Shown: positions 46,842 to 57,659 of the stretch, one piece after another
Position numbering within the stretch: the stretch's first letter is position 1
Layout of the letters: each line of letters begins with the position of its first letter
DNA from: Burkholderiaceae bacterium
GTDB taxonomy: Bacteria > Pseudomonadota > Gammaproteobacteria > Burkholderiales > Burkholderiaceae_B
DNA length: 64,000 bases
Assembly (NCBI GenBank): GCA_020851995.1
Contig: JADZBO010000015.1
Coordinates: 1 to 64,000 of the forward strand
Direction: 5' to 3'
Translations under genes and position numbers: made by a program
Notes under the pieces: model-generated
Databases searched by the model: none
What the model was told of the DNA's origin: nothing
What the model saw: only the letters and a program-made list of their open reading frames with translations

Positions 46842-48454
46842 CTGCAGCCAGGCGTCTGGGTGACCTGAGGGTGGCCAACTCGTTCGCCGGCCTCCCGGAG
46901 GATTTTTATACCCGGCTTGCGACACGCCCCCTGAAGGCACCTCGTGTGCTTCATGCCAACTCTGCGGCGGCCGAACTCATCGGGCTCGATCCTGAGGCAT
47001 TCGCCCATCCTGAGTTTCTTGAGGTCGTCAGCGGCACAAGCCCGCTGAGAGGAGGGCAAACGTTAGCGGCGGTCTACAGCGGTCACCAGTTTGGCGTCTG
47101 GGCTGGCCAGCTGGGGGACGGTCGCGCGCATTTGCTCGGTGAAGTCCTCGGGCCCACCGGTGCATGGGAATTGCAACTCAAGGGTGGCGGGATGACGCCT
47201 TATTCCCGCATGGGCGACGGGCGGGCGGTGCTGCGATCGTCCGTGCGCGAGTATCTGGCCAGCGAGGCCATGCACGGTCTGGGCATCCCGACCACTCGGG
47301 CGCTGGCGCTCGTTTCAGCGGATGATCCTGTGATCCGCGAAACCGTCGAAACCGCTGCGGTGGTGACCCGCATGGCGCCTTCCTTTGTCCGTTTTGGCTC
47401 GTTTGAACACTGGGCTGCCAATCGTCGCCCCGATCATCTGCGCACTTTGGCCGATTATGTCATTGACCGCTTTTACCCTGAATGCCGCGGCGCTTCAGGC
47501 GCCCAACGCCCTTCGCGCCCGAATGGCGGCTCAGGGCCTGAGGGATACAGGGGAACGGAGGGTGCGATACCCGTGCCCGGCTTGGTGAGCGGCGATCCCT
47601 ATGTGAATCTATTACAGGCAGTCACTGAGCGTACCGCCGAACTGATGGCAGCCTGGCAGGTCGTCGGGTTTTGTCATGGCGTCATGAACACGGACAATAT
47701 GTCGATCCTTGGACTGACACTTGACTATGGACCCTATGGATTCATGGATGGGTTCGACGCGCGCCATATCTGCAACCATACGGATGTCAACGGCCGCTAT
47801 GCGTGGCATGCGCAACCGTCAGTCGCACAGTGGAATCTGCTCCGCCTGGCAAGCAGCCTGCGCGCGCTCGTTGCGGACGATGATGCGTTGCGCGCGGCGC
47901 TCGGGCGATTTGAGCCCGTGCTGCTCGATGGGATGCAACGGCGGATGATGGCTAAACTCGGTTTTGCCGACTGGCGTGCCGGCGATGAGCAACTCGTCGA
48001 TGATCTTTGGCGGTTGATGCATGAGCACCACGCGGATTTCACGCTCACCTTCAGGCAACTCGCCCATGCGCCAGGCCTGACCAATGCAGCCCCGGAGCGT
48101 GTGCTCGAGGATCTGGGGGGCACGGTCGGTCCGACGCTGACACCATTTATAGACCTTTTCACTGACCGGGACGCTGCCGGGGCCTGGCTGACGCGCTATC
48201 GCGAGCGGATCCTGGCCGAAGGGCGGCCCTGGCAGGAACGTATCGACGGTATGCTCGCGGTCAATCCGCTGTATGTCTTGCGCAATTACCTTGCGCAACA
48301 GGCCATCGACGCGGCCAAGTCGGGCGATGTATCGGAAATTGATCGCCTGATGCAGTTGCTTGCGCACCCCTGCAAGGCGCAACCTGGCATGGAACGCTAC
48401 GCCGCGCAACCGCCTGCCTGGGCAAATGGGATCGAGGTCAGCTGTTCGTCCTGA
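46838..48454 (+). CDS. selO: SelO/YdiU family pseudokinase-fold protein adenylyltransferase
   Basis: [89 protein letters not shown] aggagg before ATG 46838. Confidence 0.95.
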   Translation: MTAARRLGDLRVANSFAGLPEDFYTRLATRPLKAPRVLHANSAAAELIGLDPEAFAHPEFLEVVSGTSPLRGGQTLAAVYSGHQFGVWAGQLGDGRAHLLGEVLGPTGAWELQLKGGGMTPYSRMGDGRAVLRSSVREYLASEAMHGLGIPTTRALALVSADDPVIRETVETAAVVTRMAPSFVRFGSFEHWAANRRPDHLRTLADYVIDRFYPECRGASGAQRPSRPNGGSGPEGYRGTEGAIPVPGLVSGDPYVNLLQAVTERTAELMAAWQVVGFCHGVMNTDNMSILGLTLDYGPYGFMDGFDARHICNHTDVNGRYAWHAQPSVAQWNLLRLASSLRALVADDDALRAALGRFEPVLLDGMQRRMMAKLGFADWRAGDEQLVDDLWRLMHEHHADFTLTFRQLAHAPGLTNAAPERVLEDLGGTVGPTLTPFIDLFTDRDAAGAWLTRYRERILAEGRPWQERIDGMLAVNPLYVLRNYLAQQAIDAAKSGDVSEIDRLMQLLAHPCKAQPGMERYAAQPPAWANGIEVSCSS

Positions 48455-48546
48455 CAGGCCTTGATCCGGTTTGGTCCGCGGATGAGTGTGCCCCGTGTCC
48501 GGAATGCGATAATGGCGCACCGACCGCTCTGCAAGCTCAAAACACC

Positions 48547-49623
48547 ATGTCTGGCAATACTCTCGGCACACTCTTTTGCGTCACCAATTTCGGCGAATCC
48601 CACGGGCCGGCGATCGGCTGCGTGATTGATGGCTGCCCCCCCGGCTTGCCGCTGACCGAAGCGGATATTCAGGGTGATCTGGATCGCCGCCGCCCGGGCA
48701 CATCGCGCCACGTCACGCAGCGCCAGGAAACCGATCAGGTTGAAATCCTTTCCGGTGTCTATGAGGGCAAGACAACAGGTACGCCGATTGCGCTCCTGAT
48801 TCGTAATGTGGATCAGCGCAGCAAGGACTACAGCGAGATCGCCCGAACGTTTCGCCCCGGTCATGCGGACTTCACCTATTACAGTAAATTTGGCCTGCGT
48901 GATCCGCGTGGTGGCGGGCGGTCTTCCGCGCGCCTGACCGCGCCGACGGTTGCAGCGGGGGCCGTCGCCCGTCAATGGCTCGCTGCGCAATATGGCGTGG
49001 TGATCCGCGGTTACATGAGCCAACTGGGGCCTATCCCGATGCCGTTCTCCAGTTGGGAGCACGTCAGCACCAACCCGTTTTTCAGCGCCAACGCGGATGT
49101 CGTACCCGAGCTTGAGGCGTACATGGACCAGTTGCGTCGGGATGGCGACTCGGTCGGTGCGCGCATCGAGGTGGTCGCCGAACACCTGCCTGCGGGTTGG
49201 GGCGAACCCATCTACGATCGCCTCGACGCCGATATTGCCCACGCCATGATGGGTCTGAATGCGGTCAAGGGCGTGGAAATCGGCGCCGGGTTCCATAGCG
49301 TGACCCAGCGCGGATCCGAGCACGGTGACGAGATCACGCCGGCAGGCTTCGTCGGCAATAATTCCGGCGGCGTGCTTGGCGGGATATCCACCGGCCAGCC
49401 GATCACGGTGAGCCTCGCGATCAAGCCCACGTCCAGTATCCGTATCGAGCGTCGTTCGGTTGATGTCGAAGGCAAGCCGCTGTTGGTACAGACGTTGGGC
49501 CGGCACGACCCGTGCGTGGGCATTCGTGCCACGCCGATTGCCGAGGCTCTGCTGGCAATCGTTCTGGCCGATCATGCACTGCGTCACCGAGCCCAATGTG
49601 GCGAACCGGTCAAGCGCGTCTAG
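48547..49623 (+). CDS. aroC: Chorismate synthase
   Basis: [63 protein letters not shown]. Confidence 0.98.
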   Translation: MSGNTLGTLFCVTNFGESHGPAIGCVIDGCPPGLPLTEADIQGDLDRRRPGTSRHVTQRQETDQVEILSGVYEGKTTGTPIALLIRNVDQRSKDYSEIARTFRPGHADFTYYSKFGLRDPRGGGRSSARLTAPTVAAGAVARQWLAAQYGVVIRGYMSQLGPIPMPFSSWEHVSTNPFFSANADVVPELEAYMDQLRRDGDSVGARIEVVAEHLPAGWGEPIYDRLDADIAHAMMGLNAVKGVEIGAGFHSVTQRGSEHGDEITPAGFVGNNSGGVLGGISTGQPITVSLAIKPTSSIRIERRSVDVEGKPLLVQTLGRHDPCVGIRATPIAEALLAIVLADHALRHRAQCGEPVKRV

Positions 49624-49736
49624 GCACCGCGCGCGCTATGGCATAATTGTTGGTTCTTCCCATAAGACGCGGGTTCTGGCGCGATTCTGACGCTCGGGTT
49701 CCGTGTCGACCGACACTTCGAGACAAACGCCGCGCC

Positions 49737-51140
49737 ATGAATAAAACCCTATACGACAAGCTTTGGGATGCCCATGTGGTTCGCCAGGAACCCGACGGCA
49801 CCGCGATTCTTTATATCGACCGGCACTTGCTGCACGAAGTGACCAGTCCGCAGGCTTTTGAAGGGCTTGAACTGGCCGGGCGCAAGCTCTGGAGGCTGAA
49901 CGCCAACCTCGCGGTCGCCGATCACAACGTCCCTACGATTGACCGTAGCGAAGGCATTTCGGATCCGGTCTCAAAGCTGCAGGTCGATACACTGGATGCC
50001 AATTGCGCAAAGCATGGCGTGACCGAATTCCGCATGAATGATTTGCGCCAGGGCATCGTTCACGTCATCGGGCCGGAGCAAGGCGCCACCTTGCCCGGGA
50101 TGACGGTGGTTTGCGGTGATTCGCATACTTCCACACATGGCGCGGTCGGTGCGCTGGCATTTGGAATCGGTACTTCCGAAGTCGAGCACGTCATGGCCAC
50201 GCAGACGCTGCAGGCCAAGAAAAACAAGAATATGCTGGTCCGTGTCGAGGGCCCGTTGCCTGCGGGCTGTACGGCCAAGGATGTGATCCTGCACGTGATC
50301 GGTGTGATTGGCACCGCGGGTGGCACAGGCCACGCAATCGAGTTTGCCGGCAGCACCATCCGCGGGCTTTCGCTGGAAGGTCGCATGACGCTGTGCAACA
50401 TGTCGATCGAGGCCGGGGCACGCTCGGGCATGGTCGCGGTGGATGACAAGACCATCGAGTACTTCCGCGGTCGTCCCTTTGCGCCGACCGGTGCGCTGTG
50501 GGATTCCGCCGTCGCTTACTGGAAGACGTTGCACTCTGATGAAGGCGCGCACTTCGATCGTGTCGTTGAGATTGACGCCCGGCAGATTGCGCCCCAGGTG
50601 ACTTGGGGTACATCGCCCGAGATGGTGCTCGCCGTGACCGAACGCGTGCCGGATCCCGATCGGGAAAAGGATCCTGTGCGGCGCAGCGGCATGGAGCGCG
50701 CGCTTGAGTACATGGGCCTGAAGCCGAATACGCCTCTGGTTGATATCAAGGTAGACCGGGTATTCATTGGCTCCTGCACCAACTCCCGCATCGAAGATCT
50801 GCGCGCCGCGGCTGCGGTCGCACGTGGCAAGCGGGTTGCCAGCAATGTGCGACAGGCACTGGTCGTGGCCGGCTCTGGTCTCGTCAAGCAGCAGGCCGAG
50901 CGGGAAGGCCTGGACAAGATTTTCATCGACGCGGGTTTCGAATGGCGCGAACCGGGCTGTTCCATGTGTCTGGCCATGAACGCTGACCGGATCGAACCCG
51001 GTGAACGTTGCGCCTCGACCTCGAACCGCAACTTTGAGGGACGCCAGGGGCAGGGTGGCCGCACCCACCTGGTCAGCCCCGCGATGGCTGCTGCAGCAGC
51101 AGTTGCAGGCCATTTTGTCGACGTACGCAACTTCCGGTAA
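49737..51140 (+). CDS. leuC: 3-isopropylmalate dehydratase large subunit
   Basis: [65 protein letters not shown]. Confidence 0.98.
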   Translation: MNKTLYDKLWDAHVVRQEPDGTAILYIDRHLLHEVTSPQAFEGLELAGRKLWRLNANLAVADHNVPTIDRSEGISDPVSKLQVDTLDANCAKHGVTEFRMNDLRQGIVHVIGPEQGATLPGMTVVCGDSHTSTHGAVGALAFGIGTSEVEHVMATQTLQAKKNKNMLVRVEGPLPAGCTAKDVILHVIGVIGTAGGTGHAIEFAGSTIRGLSLEGRMTLCNMSIEAGARSGMVAVDDKTIEYFRGRPFAPTGALWDSAVAYWKTLHSDEGAHFDRVVEIDARQIAPQVTWGTSPEMVLAVTERVPDPDREKDPVRRSGMERALEYMGLKPNTPLVDIKVDRVFIGSCTNSRIEDLRAAAAVARGKRVASNVRQALVVAGSGLVKQQAEREGLDKIFIDAGFEWREPGCSMCLAMNADRIEPGERCASTSNRNFEGRQGQGGRTHLVSPAMAAAAAVAGHFVDVRNFR

Positions 51141-51146
51141 GAGATC

Positions 51147-51803
51147 ATGGATAAATTCATTACGCACCAGGGCCTGGTCGCCCCGCTTGACCGCGAGAAC
51201 GTTGACACGGATCTCATTATCCCCAAGCAGTTCCTGAAGTCGATCGCTCGTACCGGGTTCGGACCGAATCTGTTCGACGAATTGCGCTATCTGGATCACG
51301 GTGAGCCTGGCATGGACAATTCCAAGCGCCCCCTGAATCCGGACTTCGTCCTCAACCAGCCGCGTTATCAGGGCGCTTCGATTCTTGTGTCGCGCAAGAA
51401 TTTCGGTTGCGGCTCAAGCCGTGAGCACGCACCCTGGGCGCTGGCACAGTACGGGTTTCGTGCTGTGATCGCACCTTCGTTTGCGGACATCTTCTTTAAC
51501 AACAGCTTCAAGACGGGCTTTTTACCGATTGCCCTGACCGAACTGGAAGTCGCTCGCATCATGGACGAGGTCAAAAGCTTTTCCGGATACAAGCTGACGA
51601 TCGATCTGGAACGTCAGGTGGTGGTGGCGCCGGACGGTCGCGAGATGCATTTCGACATTGATGCGCACCGCAAATATTGCCTGGTGAACGGACTCGATGA
51701 AATCGGTCTGACCTTGCGTCATGCCGACGAAATCCGCGCTTTCGAGGCTGAACGCCTGGCCCGCCACGCCTGGCTGGATGTGCGTCCGATCGTTTCACGC
51801 TAA
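51147..51803 (+). CDS. leuD: 3-isopropylmalate dehydratase small subunit
   Basis: [55 protein letters not shown]. Confidence 0.98.
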   Translation: MDKFITHQGLVAPLDRENVDTDLIIPKQFLKSIARTGFGPNLFDELRYLDHGEPGMDNSKRPLNPDFVLNQPRYQGASILVSRKNFGCGSSREHAPWALAQYGFRAVIAPSFADIFFNNSFKTGFLPIALTELEVARIMDEVKSFSGYKLTIDLERQVVVAPDGREMHFDIDAHRKYCLVNGLDEIGLTLRHADEIRAFEAERLARHAWLDVRPIVSR

Positions 51804-51813
51804 AGCCTGCGAG

Positions 51814-51835
51814 GGGCCGGCTTGCCGGCCCTTTT
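51814..51835 (+). terminator. Rho-independent terminator-like hairpin after leuD
   Basis: GGGCCGGC-TT-GCCGGCCC followed by TTTT. Confidence 0.75.
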
Positions 51836-51908
51836 CGCCTGAACAGTGTCTGCCCGTGCCCTCATTGCGCAGGGCTGACCATTCACCTTTGAAGGATCGC
51901 ATCCGATC

Positions 51909-52985
51909 ATGACGCAGAAAATTGCAGTGCTTCCCGGCGATGGCATCGGGCCCGAAATCATTGAGCAAGCGGTTCGCGTGCTGCGTGCGCTGAAGCTTCC
52001 GCTCGAGATCGAGCAGGCTCCCGTGGGCGGTGCTGCCTACGACTTGCACGGGCATCCTCTGCCGCCAGCTACGCTGGAATTAGCTAAAAATTCGAGTGCT
52101 GTACTTTTTGGCGCTGTAGGCGACTGGAAATACGACAAGCTGCCGCGCGAGCACCGACCCGAGCAGGCAATTCTCGGTTTGCGCAAATCGCTGGGGCTGT
52201 TTGCGAACCTGCGTCCGGCGATCCTTTATCCCGAACTCGCCAACGCGTCTTCACTCAAACCGGAAGTGGTTTCGGGTCTGGATATCCTGATTTTGCGCGA
52301 GTTGACCGGTGATATCTATTTCGGCACGCCGCGTGGCGTGCGCGAAGCGCCAGATGGTCCTTTCAAGGGTCAGCGCGAGGGGTTCGACACGATGCGTTAT
52401 GCCGAACCGGAAATCCGTCGCATCGCGCATATTGGGTTCCAGGCGGCGCAAAAGCGCAGCCGCAAACTGTGTAGTGTCGACAAGGCCAACGTGCTGGAGA
52501 CTTCCCAGCTCTGGCGCGACATTGTGATCGACGTCGCTAAAGACTACCCTGACGTCGCGTTATCGCACATGTATGTTGACAATGCCGCCATGCAACTCGT
52601 GCGCGCACCGCGCGAGTTTGACGTGATCGTCACCGGTAACCTGTTTGGCGATATCCTTTCGGATGAAGCCGCCATGCTGACGGGGTCGATCGGGATGTTG
52701 CCTTCGGCGTCGCTGAATGAATCAGGCCAGGGCCTCTACGAGCCGAGTCATGGCTCCGCACCGGATATCGCGGGCAAAGGAGTTGCCAATCCGCTCGCCA
52801 CGATCCTCTCGGCAGCGATGATGCTGCGCTATTCGCTCAGCAACGCCGTTTGCGCCGACCGGATCGAGAAGGCTGTGCGCACGGTGCTCCAGCAGGGCCT
52901 GCGAACCGGGGATATCTACGAGGCGGGTACTACGCGGGTGGGTACAGCGGAAATGGGTGATGCTGTGCTCAAGGCGTTAAACTGA
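51909..52985 (+). CDS. leuB: 3-isopropylmalate dehydrogenase
   Basis: [68 protein letters not shown]. Confidence 0.98.
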   Translation: MTQKIAVLPGDGIGPEIIEQAVRVLRALKLPLEIEQAPVGGAAYDLHGHPLPPATLELAKNSSAVLFGAVGDWKYDKLPREHRPEQAILGLRKSLGLFANLRPAILYPELANASSLKPEVVSGLDILILRELTGDIYFGTPRGVREAPDGPFKGQREGFDTMRYAEPEIRRIAHIGFQAAQKRSRKLCSVDKANVLETSQLWRDIVIDVAKDYPDVALSHMYVDNAAMQLVRAPREFDVIVTGNLFGDILSDEAAMLTGSIGMLPSASLNESGQGLYEPSHGSAPDIAGKGVANPLATILSAAMMLRYSLSNAVCADRIEKAVRTVLQQGLRTGDIYEAGTTRVGTAEMGDAVLKALN

Positions 52986-53053
52986 AACACGGTTGATATC
53001 AGGCAACCTCAGGATTTTTAAGAATTTTTTTGTTTATTTACTGGTGATGTGAC

Positions 53054-54181
53054 ATGAAGCAATCTGTCGGCTTGATTGGCTGGCGCGGGATGGTTGGCTC
53101 GGTATTGATGCAGCGCATGCGCGACGAAGGCGATTTCGCGCTGATCAATCCGGTCCTGTTCTCGACGAGCAATGCGGGCGCGCGGGCGCCGGAATGGGCT
53201 GGCGCAGGTGCGCTCCAGGACGCGTTTGATATCGATGCGCTCAAGAAGCTTCCCATCATCGTGACAGCGCAGGGCGGCGACTACACGTCTGCGGTGTATC
53301 CCAAACTGCGCGCAGCCGGCTGGCAAGGCATGTGGATTGATGCCGCCAGCACACTGCGGATGAAAGACAACGCGATCATCGTGCTTGATCCGGTCAATCG
53401 TCCGGTGATCGATGCGGCGCTCAAGCGTGGCGTCAAGGACTTCATCGGCGGAAACTGCACGGTCAGTTGCATGCTGATGGGCCTGGCCGGTCTGTTCAAC
53501 CAGGACTTGATTGAATGGATGACCAGCATGACCTATCAGGCTGCTTCGGGTGGCGGCGCGCAACACATGCGCGAACTGCTGAACCAGTTTGGCCTGATCA
53601 ACGCGGCTGTCAGGGCGGGGCTCGACGATCCGGCATCGGCAATTCTCGAGATCGACCGCGGCGTGCTCCAGATTCAGCAAGGCGGGCAGTTGCCGACCGA
53701 GCAATTCGGTGTGCCGCTCGCGGGTAATCTGATTCCCTGGATTGACAAGGATCTGGGCAACGGGATGTCGCGCGAAGAATGGAAGGGCGAAGCCGAAACC
53801 AACAAAATCCTGGGTCGCGGCGAGGCGTTTGGCACCCGGCCCACGCCCGTGGATGGCCTTTGCGTGCGCATCGGTGCGATGCGCTGCCACAGCCAGGCCC
53901 TCACAATCAAGCTCAAGCGCGATGTGCCCATGGACGAGATCACCGATATCCTCCGCCAGGGAACTGACTGGGCGAAGGTTGTCCCGAACAATAAGGAAGA
54001 CACCCTCAAGGCGCTGACGCCGGTTGCGGTGACAGGCACGCTGGATATTCCGGTTGGTCGCCTGCGCAAGCTTTCAATGGGTTCCGAATACCTTGGTGCA
54101 TTCACGGTTGGCGATCAGTTGCTGTGGGGCGCGGCCGAACCGCTGCGTCGCATGCTGCGCATTGCGCTGGGCGAGCTTTAA
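53054..54181 (+). CDS. asd: Aspartate-semialdehyde dehydrogenase
   Basis: [46 protein letters not shown]. Confidence 0.98.
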   Translation: MKQSVGLIGWRGMVGSVLMQRMRDEGDFALINPVLFSTSNAGARAPEWAGAGALQDAFDIDALKKLPIIVTAQGGDYTSAVYPKLRAAGWQGMWIDAASTLRMKDNAIIVLDPVNRPVIDAALKRGVKDFIGGNCTVSCMLMGLAGLFNQDLIEWMTSMTYQAASGGGAQHMRELLNQFGLINAAVRAGLDDPASAILEIDRGVLQIQQGGQLPTEQFGVPLAGNLIPWIDKDLGNGMSREEWKGEAETNKILGRGEAFGTRPTPVDGLCVRIGAMRCHSQALTIKLKRDVPMDEITDILRQGTDWAKVVPNNKEDTLKALTPVAVTGTLDIPVGRLRKLSMGSEYLGAFTVGDQLLWGAAEPLRRMLRIALGEL

Positions 54182-54211
54182 AGCGCTCGCGCGCGATCGC
54201 GGGGATTTGCG

Positions 54212-55735
54212 TTGATGACAAGGGCTATGGATATGCGTGGTGATTCCCGTTCAGTGGTGCGTCAGCGGTTCAGCGCCGGTTTGTCGCTCAGCGCGTTATG
54301 CCTTGCGATGTCATTCGTAAACCCTGCTCTGGCAGCCAGACAGGGGCACGGTCGAATCGTCTCGGCTCCGGGGAAACCGCTCGAAGTCGCGATTTTGGAG
54401 ATCGAGCTGTCGGATGCGGACGTCGCGGCTCTCAAAGCAAGTGTCGCACCGGCTGCAAAGTGGGCACAGAATGGACTGACACCGCCGGTCGCGGTTGAGA
54501 GCATGCGTGTGACGATCGCTCCAGGTACCTCGGCCTCCTCGCGCACGCTGGTCGTCAAGTCCGATCAGACTGTGGATATGCCAGTGGTCGATATTCTTCT
54601 GGATGTAACCACGGCCAGTGGCGCGGGTCAGGTGCAGGTGAGCTTTCTCGTGCCGACGCGCGCCGCTGCGGGAGCAGCCGGCGGCAGCGTTGTGGTCGTG
54701 CGCGGCGAGACGCTATTCGCGATTGCGAAACGCCATGCAGTGGAAGGAACGTCGATTTACCAGATGCTGTGGGCGCTTTATCAGGCCAATCCGCAGGCCT
54801 TCAGTCAGGAAAACATGAATCTCCTGCGCACCGGGGCGACGCTGACAATCCCCGATGCTGATACGGTACGGGCGGTCGATTCAAAATACGCGCAGGAAAT
54901 GTATGCGCGACATCAGCAGGCCTATACGAGGTTGCGTGGCGCGGGTTCATCGACGGCTGCCGCACCGGTGCGGGTGGCGCCCGGCAATGCGCAGTCTGGT
55001 TCTGTCACACAGAGCAAAGGCGTGGCTCCGTCCAATAGTGGGAATCAGGTTCGGGTGACGGCTGTGAGCCCCGAGGAGCAAAAGCAGGATGCCAAGGTGG
55101 CGGCGGCCAAGGAACTCGCAGAAATCCAGGCGCGCGTGGATGCACTTCAACAAAACGTCAAACAATTGAAGGAGTTCCTGGGTGAACCGGTCGTGGGTGC
55201 CGCGGGCGCGCCGGGCGCGGCCGGTGCCGCAGGAGCGGCTGGTGCAGTGGGCGCGGCTGGCGCTCAGGGTGCTCCCGGTGCTCCTGGTAATCCTGGTACT
55301 CCTGGTACTCCTGGTACTCCTGGTACTCCTGGTACGGCCGGTTCACCTGCAACTGCGGGTGCAACAGGTTCCTCTGGCGGCGCAGGGTCCTCGTCGGGCG
55401 GAACCAACGCAGCCGCCGTGTCGGCAGCAGCATCGGGCAACGTGGTGTCGGGCGTATCCGGCGCAACCGCCTCGCTTGATCGCTTCACGACAGCGCTTGC
55501 GAACAATATCCTGTTCGTGATCGCCGGCGTTCTGGCTCTTTGTGCTTTCGTGATCGCCTGGGTGATGCGTCGGGCGGGATCGCGTCGTGACGAGGAGAAT
55601 GAGGATATCGATGCGGCCAGCGATCCCGGGCCCGCGGCGACGGCAGCTTTCGAACACAAGATGCAGTCGATTGATCTCAATCTGGGCGATCCGCCTGCTG
55701 TAAACAAACCGGTGACTCCGGCTTCCAAGGCCTAG
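54212..55735 (+). CDS. fimV: FimV-family protein with a collagen-like Gly-X-Y tract
   Basis: Signal peptide, FimV N-terminal-like region, LysM-like VVVRGETLFAIAKRHAVEGTSIYQMLWALYQANPQAF..NLLRTGATLTIP, single C-terminal TM; leuB-asd-[fimV]-truA position. Confidence 0.85.
   Translation: MMTRAMDMRGDSRSVVRQRFSAGLSLSALCLAMSFVNPALAARQGHGRIVSAPGKPLEVAILEIELSDADVAALKASVAPAAKWAQNGLTPPVAVESMRVTIAPGTSASSRTLVVKSDQTVDMPVVDILLDVTTASGAGQVQVSFLVPTRAAAGAAGGSVVVVRGETLFAIAKRHAVEGTSIYQMLWALYQANPQAFSQENMNLLRTGATLTIPDADTVRAVDSKYAQEMYARHQQAYTRLRGAGSSTAAAPVRVAPGNAQSGSVTQSKGVAPSNSGNQVRVTAVSPEEQKQDAKVAAAKELAEIQARVDALQQNVKQLKEFLGEPVVGAAGAPGAAGAAGAAGAVGAAGAQGAPGAPGNPGTPGTPGTPGTPGTAGSPATAGATGSSGGAGSSSGGTNAAAVSAAASGNVVSGVSGATASLDRFTTALANNILFVIAGVLALCAFVIAWVMRRAGSRRDEENEDIDAASDPGPAATAAFEHKMQSIDLNLGDPPAVNKPVTPASKA
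55196..55348 (+). repeat. Collagen-like (Gly-X-Y)17 tract; 9-bp unit GGTACTCCT perfectly repeated 4 times (55295-55330)
   Basis: Translated GAAGAPGAAGAAGAAGAVGAAGAQGAPGAPGNPGTPGTPGTPGTPGTAGSP. Confidence 0.97.
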
Positions 55736-55770
55736 TCGCGGCCTGCCGCTGATCTTTCGAAGGCGTAACG

Positions 55771-56553
55771 ATGCCGCGCATCGCGCTGGGGATTTCGTAT
55801 GATGGCCGGCCCTGGCAGGGTTGGCAGACGCAGCCTCACCGGGTCACCGTGCAGGATGCCCTTGAAGACGCGCTCTCACGATTTGTGGCTGCTCCCGTGC
55901 AGACGGTGTGCGCTGGCAGAACCGATACGGGCGTGCATGCGATCGCTCAGGTCGCGCATCTGGATTGCGCCGTGCAGCGGTCTGATGAATCCTGGATTCG
56001 CGGCGTGAATGCACATCTGCCTTCATCGATCGCCGTGCAATGGGCGCAGAAGGTTCCGGCCGAATTTCATGCGCGGTTTTCTGCGCGCGCCCGTGCATAC
56101 ACGTACGTGATCCTCAATACCCGCGTCCGTCAACCGTTGTGGAGCGGCCGCGCGGGGTGGATCTTTCAACCGCTTGCGACCGGCGCCATGCAGGAGGCCG
56201 CGCACCACCTGCTCGGCGAACATGATTTCAGCAGTTTCAGGTCGTCGCAGTGCCAGGCTCCGTCACCGGTGCGTACCGTGGTTCAGGCGCAGATCGAGCG
56301 CCGGGGTGATCTGGTGCTGTTCCATGTGCGTGCCAATGCGTTCCTGCACCACATGGTGCGGAATATGGTTGGCGCGCTGGTGCAGGTTGGGCTTGGGCGC
56401 CAGAAAGTTGATTACCTTGCGACTCTGATCAATGCCCGAGACCGAAGCCAGGGGGCGCCCACCTTTGCGCCGGACGGGTTGTATCTGACAGACGTGGTAT
56501 ACCCTGATTTCGAACTGCCGGGCGTTGAAACTGGCGGGTTTGGACTTGACTGA
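55771..56553 (+). CDS. truA: tRNA pseudouridine(38-40) synthase
   Basis: [55 protein letters not shown]. Confidence 0.97.
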   Translation: MPRIALGISYDGRPWQGWQTQPHRVTVQDALEDALSRFVAAPVQTVCAGRTDTGVHAIAQVAHLDCAVQRSDESWIRGVNAHLPSSIAVQWAQKVPAEFHARFSARARAYTYVILNTRVRQPLWSGRAGWIFQPLATGAMQEAAHHLLGEHDFSSFRSSQCQAPSPVRTVVQAQIERRGDLVLFHVRANAFLHHMVRNMVGALVQVGLGRQKVDYLATLINARDRSQGAPTFAPDGLYLTDVVYPDFELPGVETGGFGLD

Positions 56554-56568
56554 ACCACTGACGACTTT

Positions 56569-57237
56569 ATGACATCCACCCGCACCCGAATCAAAATCTG
56601 CGGCATCACCCGCGTTGAGGATCTGGCTGCCGCCGCTGCGCTGGGAGCGGATGCGGTGGGCTTTGTGTTCTATCCGCCGAGCAAGCGCTGCGTGACGCTT
56701 GATCAGGCGCGTTTCTTGCGAAATCACGTTCCCGCGTTTGTCAGCACGGTTGCGCTTTTCGTCGACCCCTCGCGCGAAGAGGTCGACGCGGTGCTGCGCG
56801 CCGCCCGGCCCTCGTTGCTGCAGTTTCATGGTGACGAAACACCGGAAATCTGCGAATCGTTTGGCGTGCCCTATATCAAGGCGTTTCGCGTGGGGGCTCC
56901 GGGTTTGGACACTCCGGAAGGCGTTGCACAAACCTGTGCGCGTTACCCGGGCGCCGATGGATGGTTGTTCGACAGCTACACACAAGCCTATGGCGGTAGC
57001 GGAAAATCGTTTGATCACGCGTTGCTCAGCGATCTCCGCAGTCTCGACACGCAAACGCAACGCCCGTGTGTGGTGTCCGGCGGTTTGACACCAGAGTCGG
57101 TTGCTGACGTTGTCAAAGCGCTTCACCCCTGGGCTGTTGACGTCAGCAGCGGAGTGGAAGTGTCTGCAGGTGTGAAATCGATCGAGCGAATGAGGGATTT
57201 TGTGTCGGCTGTGACGGTTGCCGATCGCACGTTTTGA
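56569..57237 (+). CDS. trpF: Phosphoribosylanthranilate isomerase
   Basis: RIKICGITRVEDLAAAAALGADAVGFVFYPPSKRCV; LQFHGDE; VVSGGLTPESVADVV. Confidence 0.97.
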   Translation: MTSTRTRIKICGITRVEDLAAAAALGADAVGFVFYPPSKRCVTLDQARFLRNHVPAFVSTVALFVDPSREEVDAVLRAARPSLLQFHGDETPEICESFGVPYIKAFRVGAPGLDTPEGVAQTCARYPGADGWLFDSYTQAYGGSGKSFDHALLSDLRSLDTQTQRPCVVSGGLTPESVADVVKALHPWAVDVSSGVEVSAGVKSIERMRDFVSAVTVADRTF

Positions 57238-57275
57238 CAGAACCGGAACAAGACCGATATAATCTTGGACTTCGC

Positions 57276-57352
57276 AGGCGGTTAGCTCAGCTGGTTAGAG
57301 CGCCACGTTGACATCGTGGAGGTCGTTGGTTCGATTCCAATACCGCCTACCA
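57276..57352 (+). tRNA. tRNA-Val(GAC), CCA encoded
   Basis: AGGCGGT TA GCTC..GAGC G CCACG TTGACAT CGTGG AGGTC GTTGG TTCGATT CCAAT ACCGCCT A CCA: complete cloverleaf, anticodon GAC. Confidence 0.95.
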
Positions 57353-57362
57353 GGCATTTCCC

Positions 57363-57389
57363 GAAAAGCCCCGTAAATCGGGGCTTTTC
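57363..57389 (+). terminator. Rho-independent terminator downstream of tRNA-Val
   Basis: GAAAAGCCCCG-TAAAT-CGGGGCTTTTC, an 11-bp perfect stem. Confidence 0.88.
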
Positions 57390-57659
57390 CATGTGGATTC
57401 AACCGTACCGCATCATATTGCTTGATTCAGCGCAAAACGTCTGTGCCGATCAAGGGAACTCAAGGCTTCCTGAATATCCGCACAATGCGTCGAGACACCT
57501 TTTTGGTGCTTTTCACAGGTTGTGGTGTCGCATTGCAGCATCGTTGCTGCGCTTGGCGCTAAACTCACGCGAGTTGGCGGGGATGCACTGACCACCTTCC
57601 CGCCAATCCTGACATCGGCCATGTCAATTGCCTGGAAATATCCATTCGAGAGTAATCGT

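Noticed and set aside
46838-48454. Link between SelO and the selenocysteine formate dehydrogenase
   Set aside because: Bacterial SelO is a protein AMPylase without selenocysteine and no in-frame TGA is present; the name is coincidental.
48397-51299. Long minus-strand ORFs (399 and 442 aa) opposite aroC and leuC
   Set aside because: Antisense shadows of clear housekeeping genes; no own motifs or RBS.
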